Shown here piece after piece: positions 11,722-20,330 of a DNA stretch of 33,400 bases (position 1 is its first letter; the number at the start of each line of letters is the position of its first letter). Source of the stretch: Gammaproteobacteria bacterium. Lineage in GTDB: Bacteria > Pseudomonadota > Gammaproteobacteria > GCA-001735895. The notes below the pieces were generated by a model. It was not told where the DNA came from. It ran no database searches and worked only from the letters and a program-made list of their open reading frames with translations. Where the stretch lies: NCBI GenBank assembly GCA_024225395.1, contig JAAEMR010000229.1, forward strand, positions 1-33,400. The letters run 5' to 3'. The position numbers and the translations under genes are program-made.

Positions 11722-13215
11722 CTACTGTTGAATTTTAACCGGCTTAATAACCTGCAAAGACCCGGGGGGCTTAATTAAAAGCCCGGGATTTATCATTAAA
11801 ACTTTTTCATTCAGCAACTTAATATCCTGCCTGGTTTTGGGTTTAATATTCAACTTTTTCAACGCACGAGAATTTTTGAACCTGGGATTTTTTACAATAT
11901 TCGACAGTGTGCCCAATGTTTTTACCGATCGAGCATTAGAACTATCCAGCTTAAGAGCAGTCTTCAGGTCACTAACTATTATGTTGGCATCCTGTTGCTT
12001 ACCGATAGAAGCAACAGCTCTTAAATTATAAACAGCAGGATCATAAGGGGTCAATGTAACGGCATTTTGAATCGCGCTCAGTCCAGATGAAGAACGCTGA
12101 TTCTGCATCAACTGACTCGCACCGTATAATAGATTTGCCGCTGACAAATTAACATGACTTTCATTCTCAGTAGTGATATCGATAAATTGCTTAAACGCTT
12201 TTTCTGCCGCGCTGTAATTTTTCAGCTGATAACGCTGAAGCCCCGCCATAAAATGAACAGCAGGCAGTGAAAACCGGGGCTCCACCAACCAGCCAGCAAC
12301 CCATCCGGACCTATTACCCAGCTTTAACTTATACCACAGTCCTTTGCCGGATATATAACGCATATCCAGTACCCGATAATTACCGTCAAGGTTACCTTTA
12401 AAAAGCACTTTCCGACCGGCCGGAGCAGTGCGAATATTGATATTGCGTCTGCTGGCATAAATTTCTGCTGGCGGGACATCAACATCGCCGAGTTTTATCC
12501 AGCCCGTTTTTTCACTGGAAACTTTCACCTTGAACCAGCTGCCTTTCATATCGACAGACTGTAACGCTATATTTTTAGCCACGTTTTTAATGACGATTGA
12601 GCTGCTATTGGCAGAGGCATAGACCTTCGCTTTTTTACGCGTAACGATAAAGCGGTTAAACAGGCTCGTCCGGTCAGTTTTAACCAGCTTAAAGTTATAC
12701 CTTGAGCGACTGATTTCAGCGCCGAAGGTATTTTTACCCAGGCCTCGAAGTTTGACACTTAAACTTAATTCATCACCGACAAGTTCGGGCAACAAAGTCA
12801 GGTAACTGTTTAGATAGATGGCATCTTTTATTTCATTAACCTGCCCCCACAGTACCATGCGGGTATTCTGAGATTTTGCAATTTCAACCGCAGCACGATG
12901 ATAGTCTTTGCGTAACATATCCGTTATCTGAGTTTGATCCGGCGTGTGTGCATAAATGACCCCGGCACCACCCTGATCCTGCACAGCGGTGAGCGCTTCA
13001 CGCCATAATAAATAGCCGATAGATTTACCCAGGCCACTGTCTTTTTTTGGATTCATAAATTCAGTGATCAGACCTTTAACCGGCACGTGACTAAGCACTT
13101 CTCTGCCCTGTTGTAATCCGGGTATAAAACTTCGAGTTATTTGATCAGCTGAAAAAACGGGTAACTGAAAAGTTAAACCGAGCAGAAGGACAATAAGTCG
13201 ACTGATATTTTTCAC
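11722..13215 (-). CDS. Secreted protein with two SH3b-like domains and C-terminal TPR-like repeats, function unknown
   Basis: 497 aa, not a family I can name. Residues 1-23 form a signal peptide (hydrophobic core LIVLLLGLTFQLPV, cleavage near FSA-D). Residues about 25-180 form a domain of unknown type with alternating strands and helices (GAGVIYAHTPDQ, MVLWGQVNEI). Two bacterial SH3-like modules follow at about 190-243 and 253-313. Each has the pattern of hydrophobic strands ending in a Trp-containing signature (GSWFKVKV..TGWIKLGD and GLWYKLKL..SGWVAGWL). Residues about 318-440 look like TPR helices (AAEKAFKQFIDITTE, YNLRAVASIGKQQDA), and the tail is basic. SH3b modules in secreted proteins often bind cell-wall peptides, so a periplasmic role is inferred. 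Its start overlaps the upstream gene by 4 nt. Confidence 0.85.
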   Translation of the reverse strand: MKNISRLIVLLLGLTFQLPVFSADQITRSFIPGLQQGREVLSHVPVKGLITEFMNPKKDSGLGKSIGYLLWREALTAVQDQGGAGVIYAHTPDQTQITDMLRKDYHRAAVEIAKSQNTRMVLWGQVNEIKDAIYLNSYLTLLPELVGDELSLSVKLRGLGKNTFGAEISRSRYNFKLVKTDRTSLFNRFIVTRKKAKVYASANSSSIVIKNVAKNIALQSVDMKGSWFKVKVSSEKTGWIKLGDVDVPPAEIYASRRNINIRTAPAGRKVLFKGNLDGNYRVLDMRYISGKGLWYKLKLGNRSGWVAGWLVEPRFSLPAVHFMAGLQRYQLKNYSAAEKAFKQFIDITTENESHVNLSAANLLYGASQLMQNQRSSSGLSAIQNAVTLTPYDPAVYNLRAVASIGKQQDANIIVSDLKTALKLDSSNARSVKTLGTLSNIVKNPRFKNSRALKKLNIKPKTRQDIKLLNEKVLMINPGLLIKPPGSLQVIKPVKIQQ

Positions 13216-14252
13216 TGGTTCAGCCCTCCCTCTATTTTTGCAAGCAAGCGATTTAAGTCATTCAGTTTAAATGTTTCCTCCTTCTGTAGAGTCGCTTTTT
13301 CAGCTATCAGGTAGGCCCGAATTCTTTCCAGTACCGCTTTATCCCCATTTTCCGCTGCCCGGGCATATTCCTTTCCAGCAATTGCCAGTAATGCAAAATG
13401 TCCCCATAGCGGACTTAACTGATCAGCCAGCTCTATTGAATTGACCGCCTCGGAACTCAAACCTTTGTCTCGAACCTGAAGCAGACGCGGGTTTTTTCCT
13501 GTTTCTGTCGGCATCACCAGAAAATTAGAATAGATACTCATTTGCTGATTATCGCCCTGGTTACTTTTCCACTGTGACATTCCACTGATCATGGCGAGAG
13601 CATTGACATATTCACCGATCGAACGACGTTTCCCCAGACTCATTCTGGATATAGTTTCGGTCAGCGTTTGCAGCTCAATCGGTGGAAGAGGTTCAAAAGC
13701 CTGAACCCCGAGGAATTCCTCAAGATTTTGCATACGCGTATTGATTGCAGACTGTAATGCAAAAACAAATAACTCGACATCAATCTGCACCGGAGCATCA
13801 TCTGGTAACATTCGATAAGGAATTAAAAACAGCGAGTTACCCTGATTCCCCGTGTAATTCGTTAACATTTCCTGCTCATTCTGAGACAGCGTTGTAGGTT
13901 GCTTCAACTGATACAGCTCTATTGTTTCAATATCACATTGGTTTTGTGTTTTAAGGTCGCAGGAATGCAACTGGTCTGATTTTTGATAACCGTTTTTTTC
14001 GAACCGCAACGTAATAAACCTGGAGTGCAAGTTCAGCGTTTGCGGTCTAACAAGGTCCAGTTTAAATCGACCCTGATGATCCGTAGATGTTATCGAAGAA
14101 GAAAACCCGGATGGTTCCATCAGACTTACCTTCACGCCCGATAAAGCCTTATTAGCTGCACTGGATACTATGCTCCCGTGAATATTTATATTGCTGGCAA
14201 ACGACAGAACTGGAAATAGAAGAGCTATAAAAAACAGTGGGTATTTCATCAT
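13212..14252 (-). CDS. Secreted protein with carboxypeptidase-regulatory-like domain, function unknown
   Basis: 346 aa from the chosen start. An ATG exists 15 nt further upstream, but the Shine-Dalgarno AAGGAG sits 5 nt before the ATG at 14252 (followed at once by a second ATG), and a start there leaves a clean signal peptide (MMKYPLFFIALLFPVLSFA). The mature N-terminus (about residues 22-110) resembles a carboxypeptidase regulatory-like beta-sandwich (INIHGSIVSSAANKALSGVK, then TDHQGRFKLDL). It contains two cysteines (SCDLKTQNQCD) that could form a disulfide. The remaining ~230 residues are mostly helical and unrecognised. The ribosome-binding site lies inside the last codons of the upstream gene and the stop overlaps the downstream start, so all three genes are coupled. 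Confidence 0.82.
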   Translation of the reverse strand: MMKYPLFFIALLFPVLSFASNINIHGSIVSSAANKALSGVKVSLMEPSGFSSSITSTDHQGRFKLDLVRPQTLNLHSRFITLRFEKNGYQKSDQLHSCDLKTQNQCDIETIELYQLKQPTTLSQNEQEMLTNYTGNQGNSLFLIPYRMLPDDAPVQIDVELFVFALQSAINTRMQNLEEFLGVQAFEPLPPIELQTLTETISRMSLGKRRSIGEYVNALAMISGMSQWKSNQGDNQQMSIYSNFLVMPTETGKNPRLLQVRDKGLSSEAVNSIELADQLSPLWGHFALLAIAGKEYARAAENGDKAVLERIRAYLIAEKATLQKEETFKLNDLNRLLAKIEGGLNQ

Positions 14253-14254
14253 TG

Positions 14255-14806
14255 CTACTCCTTGCATCGCATTTTTAAATTAATTGTGTCACCTGACAGT
14301 AAAGCTGATCGTGTTAAAGGGTGGTTTGTTGTCAGGCAATCATTGCCGGATACTCGAATAAAGCGAGGATAATCCGCAAAATCCGGCTTGTAGGTGAGCG
14401 CGAAGAAACCGTTACGGCTATCAATGATACCTTTCTCCCTGGCGATATTTTGATCATTAAAATCGATCAGCTCGACATATAAACCATTAAAACGCCCCCT
14501 TCCCTCTCGATCCAGTATGGTAATTTGCCCGGTTACTTCTCCGGGTAATGGATTCAGCCTGTTATCCAGCCAGCTGTATAAAATTCCCAGCGCAAAAAGC
14601 ACGAAAGCGATAGTAATGAGTATCGAGGGTAAATCCCTGTCTTCTTTCTGCCGTAAATGTTGAATAAAAAAATAACTTGCCGCCAGGCACAAAACCAGGA
14701 CCAGCAATTGTGTCCACAGTAAAGGCAGCGAAATTCCAACCAGCTTAAGTTGCTCTACTACAAACTGGCTGATGCGTACCGGTAAATTTAAATCTTCAAT
14801 TTCCAT
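14255..14806 (-). CDS. Two-TM membrane protein with small C-terminal beta domain, function unknown
   Basis: 183 aa. Two membrane helices are visible, at about residues 26-50 and 60-80. The short loop between them is rich in charged residues (QHLRQKEDRD), so by the positive-inside rule both ends should face the periplasm. The C-terminal domain (about 88-183) begins GEVTGQITILDREGRGRFNG and resembles the carboxypeptidase-regulatory-like fold of the neighbouring protein. It holds Cys157 and Cys181, a possible disulfide. It is the first gene of the three-gene unit and ends 2 nt before the next start. It probably anchors the other two products at the inner membrane; that is inference. Confidence 0.8.
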   Translation of the reverse strand: MEIEDLNLPVRISQFVVEQLKLVGISLPLLWTQLLVLVLCLAASYFFIQHLRQKEDRDLPSILITIAFVLFALGILYSWLDNRLNPLPGEVTGQITILDREGRGRFNGLYVELIDFNDQNIAREKGIIDSRNGFFALTYKPDFADYPRFIRVSGNDCLTTNHPLTRSALLSGDTINLKMRCKE

Positions 14807-14833
14807 TGGGTTCTATCCATGAAAAGATCGCAA

Positions 14834-14862
14834 AGTATAAGAGCTATTTCCCTCAATATCCA
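14834..14862 (-). promoter_or_regulatory. Possible promoter of the three-gene envelope cluster
   Basis: On the minus strand TGGATA (14857-14862), 17 bp spacer, TATACT (14834-14839), about 28 nt before the first start codon. The -10 is good; the -35 matches at four of six positions. Confidence 0.4.
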
Positions 14863-14911
14863 GCATGCTAATCTATAATATTCAACATAAACAACAGGCT
14901 TAGATGCATTT

Positions 14912-14940
14912 TTGACAGGCGTGAAGAACCTATGCATATT
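14912..14940 (+). promoter_or_regulatory. Possible promoter of the TraB/GumN gene
   Basis: TTGACA (14912-14917) is a perfect -35. After 17 bp comes CATATT (14935-14940), a moderate -10, about 50 nt before the start codon. It lies back-to-back with the promoter of the minus-strand cluster. Confidence 0.45.
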
Positions 14941-14989
14941 AGGGAAACTCTGACCAATTTATGAACTCAACTGCGATACCAAAAACACG

Positions 14990-15841
14990 ATGAAATATTT
15001 TTTGCTAGCTTATTTTTTACTTCAACCTGCCTTTGCATCCAGCCCGGTCTGGCTTGTTGAGTCAGCACAAAACCATTTATTTCTGGCCGGCACCATCCAT
15101 GTGCTGCGAGCTTCAGACCAACCTTTACCTGCTGCATTTGAAACGGCTTATGAACAATCACAAATGCTGGCTTTTGAAACTGATATTGGTGAAATTCAAA
15201 GCCCGGCTTTTCAACAGCAACTGGTTCGGGCTGTTACCCTGGATCAACATCAAACTCTGCAGGATTTACTTACCCCGGAAACCCGAAAAAGACTGCATAC
15301 TTATTTTCTGAAAAATAATATTAATTTAGAACAGTTTTCACGATTTAAACCCTCAATGATCGCCATAACACTCACCCTGATGGAATTGAAAAAGCTGGGT
15401 GCCGGTAGTCATGGAGTCGACCAGTATTATTTCGACAGGGCAAAAGATGATCAGAAAAAAATACTGGCACTGGAAAGCCCGCAACAACAAATAGATTTTC
15501 TTGCACACATGGGAGAAGGGCAGGAAGACTTGATGATTCAACAAACACTGAAAGACATTGACAGCTTAAGCTCTCAATTTCCAGAAATGATCAGTAGCTG
15601 GAGAAAAGGTGATAGCAAACAACTGGAATCTCTGTTTGTTGAACCCATGCAAAAGGAGTTTGATGCTGTCTACCAGCAATTACTGGTTCAACGGAATGCC
15701 GCCTGGATACCACAAATCATCAATTATCTGAAAACTTCTGAAACTGAAATGGTATTAATAGGAGCAGCCCATTTAGTGGGAAGCGACGGACTCATCACAC
15801 AACTAAAACAGGCTGGATACAAAATTACCCAACTCGATTGA
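14990..15841 (+). CDS. TraB/GumN family protein
   Basis: 283 aa with a signal peptide (MKYFLLAYFLLQPAFAS, cleavage near residue 16). The N-terminal family motif is FLAGTIHVLRASDQPLP (GTIH at 34-37). A second conserved histidine segment near the C-terminus reads MVLIGAAHLVGSDGLI, and the central motif GVDQYYFDRA is also typical. Members of this family (bacterial GumN, animal Tiki) share an EreA/ChaN-like fold, and Tiki is a metal-dependent protease. The bacterial role is not settled. Here the protein should be periplasmic. It has no obvious operon partner; the envelope cluster is divergent. Confidence 0.9.
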   Translation: MKYFLLAYFLLQPAFASSPVWLVESAQNHLFLAGTIHVLRASDQPLPAAFETAYEQSQMLAFETDIGEIQSPAFQQQLVRAVTLDQHQTLQDLLTPETRKRLHTYFLKNNINLEQFSRFKPSMIAITLTLMELKKLGAGSHGVDQYYFDRAKDDQKKILALESPQQQIDFLAHMGEGQEDLMIQQTLKDIDSLSSQFPEMISSWRKGDSKQLESLFVEPMQKEFDAVYQQLLVQRNAAWIPQIINYLKTSETEMVLIGAAHLVGSDGLITQLKQAGYKITQLD

Positions 15842-15870
15842 TAGCCTGGCCATCAAAAATGCCTGTTACT

Positions 15871-15882
15871 TGACATCTGTCA
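15871..15882. promoter_or_regulatory. Perfect 12 bp inverted repeat upstream of iorA, candidate operator
   Basis: TGACA-TC-TGTCA is fully symmetric. Its left arm overlaps a consensus -35 hexamer TTGACA (15870-15875). A GATAAT -10-like hexamer lies at 15905-15910, but the spacing to this -35 is 29 bp, too long for a standard pair. The site is about 85 nt before the iorA start and could bind a dimeric regulator. Confidence 0.35.
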
Positions 15883-15964
15883 TGTTTCCCGCAAGTTTCA
15901 TAGTGATAATCGAATCAACCATTACTTACACACACAAAAATTGTAACCACCGGGGTACTCACAA

Positions 15965-17866
15965 TTGGACCAGTCAATTTCAGCGGCTTCTGACGAAGCC
16001 ATCAGTAATCGTGCATTCATGTCAGGCAACGAGGCAGTCGCCCGGGGCGCTTATGACGCCGGATGCAAAGTAGCCGCAGCCTACCCCGGCACGCCTTCTA
16101 CAGAAATTCTTGAATACACCAGCCAGTACAAGGATATGTACAGCGAATGGTCGGTTAACGAAAAGGTTTCACTGGAAGTCGCCATTGGCGCGTCTCTAGC
16201 AGGTAGCCGGGCATTTTGCGCGATGAAACACGTTGGTTTAAACGTGGCTTCAGATGCATTGATGACCCAGACATTAGTTGGTGTTAAAGGCGGACTCGTG
16301 ATTGCCGTTGCCGATGACGTGGGTTTATCGTCATCACAAAATGAACAGGATTCCCGCTTCTGGGGACGATTTGCGCATATTCCCGTACTTGAACCGGCTG
16401 ATTCTCAGGAAACCTATGACATGGTTAAGTACGCTTTTGACCTGTCGGAACAATTCAATACCCCGGTGTTATTACGAATGACCACTCGTGTTTGTCATGT
16501 AAAAAGCGTGATCACATCCGGTAATCGAGTGAATAAAGAGTCTCTCGGTTTCGTCAAAGAACAAACCCGCCTGGTGATGACGCCGGCGAATGCCAAACAC
16601 CGCATTCCTTTCATGCATCAGCGTGAAGCCACCATGCGCGATTTCAGTAATAGCGAGTGCCCGCTAAATACCATTACTCCCGGAACCGATACGCGCATCG
16701 GCTATGTCACATCCGGCCCGGCCTTTTTACACGTGAGTGAAAGTTTTCCTGACGCCCCTGTCTTCAAAATGGGTCTGAGTTTTCCGCTTCCCACTGAAAA
16801 AATTCGAGAGTTCGCAGCCACTGTTGATCAACTGGTCGTGGTGGAAGAAATCGAACCGCTGGTTGAAACCGAATTAAAAGCTGCAGGTATTAAGGTTATC
16901 GGCAAAGATATTCTGCCACTTCAGGGAGAGTTAGCCCCTAATATCCTGCGTCCTGCCATTGCTGAATTGCTGGGCGAACCCATTCCACAAGATCTACCAG
17001 AAAAACGTTCTGGTATATCTGTTGAAGTAGCACTTCCGTCACTGGCTGACGATTTATTTCCACGACCACCGACGATGTGTGTGGCCTGCCCGCATCTTGG
17101 CATTTACTACACCCTGTCCAAAGTAAAAAATACCATTATCTCTGGTGATATTGGTTGTTACACCCTCGGATCAGGTCACCCCTGGAATGCCATGGATACC
17201 TGCATTTGCATGGGTGCATCGATGGGTGTTGCTCTCGGTCTGGATAAAGGCCGCGCCCCGTCTGATGACAATAAAAGCATCCTCGCAGTCATTGGAGATT
17301 CAACCTTCATGCACATGGGCATGCAGGGTTTACTCGACATCACTTACAACAAGGGAAATGTGACCATCCTATTGCTGGATAATCGTGCCGTCGGGATGAC
17401 AGGCGGACAGGAAAATCCGGGTACCGGTCACAACATCCACGGAGAAGAAACACAGCGTATCGATTTCCCCAAATTGTGTGAAGCACTGGGCGTAAATCCT
17501 GAGCGCATCCACCAGGTTAATCCTTACGAAATGCCCACGTTATTTAAAGCGATTCGTAAGGAAGTAAAAATCAACGAACCGTCTGTCATTATCACCAATC
17601 AACCCTGTGTGCTGGTTGATTACTATAAAAACAAACCTTCATTTGAAGTTATTGATGATAAATGTACCGGTTGCACCAACTGCCTGGATGTCGGTTGCCC
17701 GGCTATCATGGTGACACGAAGGGAAACCGTAACCAAACCAAACGGTTCGACCAAAGAACTCGCTTTCGTAAGAATTGAATCTGCCGTTTGTACCGGTTGT
17801 GATTTATGCCCGAAAACCTGTGGCCCCGATGCCATTCTTCCAATTGAGGGCTTCACCCGTGACTGA
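15965..17866 (+). CDS. iorA: Indolepyruvate:ferredoxin oxidoreductase, alpha subunit
   Basis: 633 aa. With IorB it converts arylpyruvates (indolepyruvate, phenylpyruvate) plus CoA into arylacetyl-CoA, CO2 and reduced ferredoxin. Order of parts: N-terminal TPP pyrimidine domain (SGNEAVARGAYDAG, AAYPGTPSTEIL), the joining domain, then the TPP pyrophosphate-binding domain (GDIGCYTLGSG, VIGDSTFMHMGMQGLLD, LLDNRAVGMTGGQENPG). Two C-terminal [4Fe-4S] sites follow, CTGCTNCLDVGCP near residue 567 and CTGCDLCPKTCGP near 609. The second has CxxCxxCxxxC spacing. The start used is TTG; the next in-frame start is ATG at 16019, just before SGNEAVARG. Neither has a strong ribosome-binding site, so the N-terminus is uncertain by 18 residues. 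Confidence 0.95.
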   Translation: MDQSISAASDEAISNRAFMSGNEAVARGAYDAGCKVAAAYPGTPSTEILEYTSQYKDMYSEWSVNEKVSLEVAIGASLAGSRAFCAMKHVGLNVASDALMTQTLVGVKGGLVIAVADDVGLSSSQNEQDSRFWGRFAHIPVLEPADSQETYDMVKYAFDLSEQFNTPVLLRMTTRVCHVKSVITSGNRVNKESLGFVKEQTRLVMTPANAKHRIPFMHQREATMRDFSNSECPLNTITPGTDTRIGYVTSGPAFLHVSESFPDAPVFKMGLSFPLPTEKIREFAATVDQLVVVEEIEPLVETELKAAGIKVIGKDILPLQGELAPNILRPAIAELLGEPIPQDLPEKRSGISVEVALPSLADDLFPRPPTMCVACPHLGIYYTLSKVKNTIISGDIGCYTLGSGHPWNAMDTCICMGASMGVALGLDKGRAPSDDNKSILAVIGDSTFMHMGMQGLLDITYNKGNVTILLLDNRAVGMTGGQENPGTGHNIHGEETQRIDFPKLCEALGVNPERIHQVNPYEMPTLFKAIRKEVKINEPSVIITNQPCVLVDYYKNKPSFEVIDDKCTGCTNCLDVGCPAIMVTRRETVTKPNGSTKELAFVRIESAVCTGCDLCPKTCGPDAILPIEGFTRD

Positions 17867-18461
17867 TTTAGCCACCACAAATATCCTGGTTGCCGGCATC
17901 GGTGGACAGGGCGTCATGACCGCAGCCGAAATACTGGCTCAAACCGCTCTTGCACAGGGTTACGATGTTAAGAAAACTGAAGTTGCCGGCATGGCTCAAC
18001 GCGGAGGTGTAGTAACCTCTCATGTGCGCTTTGGCGAAAAGGTTAACTCACCTGCGATCCCTGATGGAGAAGCAGATTTAATAATCGGTTTTGAACCTGC
18101 TGAATCAGCGCGTTGGTTAGAGCAACTCAAACCCGGCGGAGTTATGCTAGTGAATCAAAATATACAGGTTCCGCCCATTGTTAATATTGGTTTGTTCGAT
18201 TACCCCGACGACCCCGTTGCTTCAATCGTGGAGCGAGGCGTCGAAGTTCATGCCTTTAATGCAACCAAAATTGCACAGAAAATTGGCAATATCCGCCTCG
18301 TAAATACCGTCATGCTCGGTGCCAGCTCAACTCATTTACCCTTTTCTGCAGATATTTTAAAAGAAGCCATTATGGCTCGCTTCAGAGCACGCAAACCAAA
18401 ACTGGTAGGCATCAATGAACAGGCATTTCTGGCCGGTCAGGAAGCTGCAGCCGCATCGTAA
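17859..18461 (+). CDS. iorB: Indolepyruvate:ferredoxin oxidoreductase, beta subunit
   Basis: 200 aa from a GTG start. An upstream in-frame ATG (17775) would give a longer product, but it lies deep inside iorA, whereas GAGGG precedes this GTG by 8 nt and the family motif begins soon after (NILVAGIGGQGVMTAAEILA). The gamma-type 2-oxoacid oxidoreductase domain has KKTEVAGMAQRGGVVTSHVR and DLIIGFEPAESARW. It overlaps iorA by 8 nt, so the two subunits are probably translationally coupled. Confidence 0.94.
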   Translation: MTDLATTNILVAGIGGQGVMTAAEILAQTALAQGYDVKKTEVAGMAQRGGVVTSHVRFGEKVNSPAIPDGEADLIIGFEPAESARWLEQLKPGGVMLVNQNIQVPPIVNIGLFDYPDDPVASIVERGVEVHAFNATKIAQKIGNIRLVNTVMLGASSTHLPFSADILKEAIMARFRARKPKLVGINEQAFLAGQEAAAAS

Positions 18462-18464
18462 AAA

Positions 18465-19790
18465 ATGACAATATGCACACGTGAAACTATGCAAGATATC
18501 AATCCAGCTCAACTAGAATCAATCGAAACTTCTAGCATTGAAGAACTCAGAGAGTTACAACTGGAACGCCTTAAGTGGAGTCTTAAACACGCTTATGACA
18601 ATGTACCGTTTTACAAAAAAAGTTTTGACCAGCACGGTGTTCATCCTGATAACCTGAATTCGTTGCAAGACCTGGCAAAATTCCCCTACACCGTCAAAGA
18701 TGATTTACGTGATAACTACCCATTTGGTCTGTTTGCAGTACCTCGTGAGCAGGTGGTCAGGGTTCACGCTTCATCTGGCACAACCGGCAACCCGACCGTG
18801 GTGGGTTACACCCAGAATGACATCGACATGTGGTCCAATTTAATGGCTCGATCCATCAGAGCTGCGGGGGGACGTCCCGGCGATCTTTGCCACATTGCCC
18901 TTGGCTACGGCCTGTTCACCGGTGGGCTGGGCGCTCATTACGGTGCTGAAAAACTGGGCTGCACGGTCATTCCAATGTCTGGTGGACAAACTGCCAAACA
19001 GGTTCAGCTCATAATGGATTTCAAACCACGAATCATCCTGGTCACTCCATCCTATTGCCTGAACCTTGCAGATGAGCTGGAAAGACAGGGAATTACTCCG
19101 GAGGAAAACCCGCTGGAAATAGGCATGTTCGGTGCAGAACCCTGGACCAACGAAATGCGTGGCGAGCTGGAACAACGCCTGGGCATAGACGCTGTCGACC
19201 TGTATGGTCTTTCAGAAATTATAGGTCCGGGGGTCGCTCAGGAATACGCCGAATCAAAAGATGGACCCACCATCTGGGAAGATCATTTCTATCCTGAAAT
19301 TATCGATAAAGATACGGGTGAAGTGTTAAAAGATGGTGAAGATGGTGAGCTGGTCTTTACTTCTTTAACCAAGGAAGCTTTCCCCATCATCCGTTACCGC
19401 ACCAAAGATTTAACCCGTCTACTAGCTGGCACAACCCGCTCGATGCGTCGAATCAAAAAAATTACCGGTCGTTGCGATGACATGATGATTATTCGAGGTG
19501 TTAATGTTTTCCCCAGCCAGATCGAAGAAATTTTACTTAAGCAGGTCTCCATGGCTCCGCACTATCAAATCGAACTGACTCGTGCTGGAAACCTGGATTG
19601 CATCGCCGTGAATGCCGAAGCCAAACCCGGCACCAGTGAGTCAGAGCGATTACAAATAGCGGATCAGGTAACAAAAAGCATCAAGGACTTTATCGGCATA
19701 TCTGCACAGATAAACATTCTTGCAGAAGGTCAGGTACCCAGGTCTCTGGGTAAAGCACAGCGAGTAGTTGATAACCGTAATACAAAATAG
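18465..19790 (+). CDS. paaK: Phenylacetate-CoA ligase-like AMP-forming enzyme
   Basis: 441 aa, the normal PaaK length. It activates phenylacetate or related aryl acids: ATP + acid + CoA to acyl-CoA + AMP + PPi. The N-terminus has the family pattern ELQLERLKWSLKHAYDNVPF. The AMP-binding loop is SSGTTGNPTVVGYTQND. Further motifs are YGLSEIIGPGVAQE, RYRTKDLTRLL and the C-terminal GRCDDMMIIRGVNVFPSQIE. Linkage to iorAB is widely seen and suggests that both enzymes supply aryl-acetyl-CoA. The substrate (phenyl or indole) cannot be told from sequence. The start could also be the ATG at 18489; neither has a clear Shine-Dalgarno. Confidence 0.92.
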   Translation: MTICTRETMQDINPAQLESIETSSIEELRELQLERLKWSLKHAYDNVPFYKKSFDQHGVHPDNLNSLQDLAKFPYTVKDDLRDNYPFGLFAVPREQVVRVHASSGTTGNPTVVGYTQNDIDMWSNLMARSIRAAGGRPGDLCHIALGYGLFTGGLGAHYGAEKLGCTVIPMSGGQTAKQVQLIMDFKPRIILVTPSYCLNLADELERQGITPEENPLEIGMFGAEPWTNEMRGELEQRLGIDAVDLYGLSEIIGPGVAQEYAESKDGPTIWEDHFYPEIIDKDTGEVLKDGEDGELVFTSLTKEAFPIIRYRTKDLTRLLAGTTRSMRRIKKITGRCDDMMIIRGVNVFPSQIEEILLKQVSMAPHYQIELTRAGNLDCIAVNAEAKPGTSESERLQIADQVTKSIKDFIGISAQINILAEGQVPRSLGKAQRVVDNRNTK

Positions 19791-19796
19791 AATACC

Positions 19797-20330
19797 GTGA
19801 ACGATACTTCATACATAAAAAAAGGACCTGCCTTCTGGCTGGCTGCAATATTAAATATCATTGCCGGTTCAGCTCTTTTTGCGCTGATGCTGATCACCTG
19901 CGTGGATGTGTTTGGGCGTTACCTGTTCAACTCCCCGCTACTGGGCTCGACAGAACTCACCGAAATGGGGCTTGGCATTATTATCTTCACGTCATTTCCT
20001 ATTATTTCCTGGCACAATGAACATATCGTGGTCGATATGCTTGACCGCTTCACCCCGCCCCTGGTTCATTGCGTTAGAACCATACTTCTAAACATCGTGA
20101 TGGCAGTTGCATTTTTTTTCCTCGGGCAGCGCATTATAAAACTGGGAAATCGCTCACTCAGTTATGGAGAAGAAACCGAGTACCTGTCCATTCCACTGGG
20201 CTGGGTCATTAATTATATTGGTTTCATGTTCTGGTTAACCAGTATCACGCTTCTCACCTTCGGCTTATATCGGACCATTATTCGGTACCGGGAACACAAA
20301 ACAATACATGCAGGTACCTTGTTTAGATGA
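19797..20330 (+). CDS. TRAP transporter small permease (DctQ-like)
   Basis: 177 aa beginning at GTG. It has four hydrophobic helices, with the DctQ pattern of TM1 (ALMLITCVDVFGRYLFNSPL), then ISWHNEHIVVDML. DctQ subunits join the large permease in sodium-driven uptake of organic acids. It follows the ligase gene by 6 nt and overlaps dctM by 4 nt (ATGA), so it belongs to the ior operon. The missing partner is the periplasmic DctP binding protein. Confidence 0.92.
   Translation: MNDTSYIKKGPAFWLAAILNIIAGSALFALMLITCVDVFGRYLFNSPLLGSTELTEMGLGIIIFTSFPIISWHNEHIVVDMLDRFTPPLVHCVRTILLNIVMAVAFFFLGQRIIKLGNRSLSYGEETEYLSIPLGWVINYIGFMFWLTSITLLTFGLYRTIIRYREHKTIHAGTLFR

Noticed and set aside
15839-15855. Terminator after the TraB/GumN gene
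   Set aside because: TGATAGCCTGGCCATCA is symmetric but would leave a one-base loop, and only five A, not T, follow; no functional terminator can be claimed.
17775-17858. Longer iorB starting at an upstream ATG
   Set aside because: This stretch encodes the second [4Fe-4S] site of IorA in another frame; the GTG at 17859 has a proper ribosome-binding site and fits family length.
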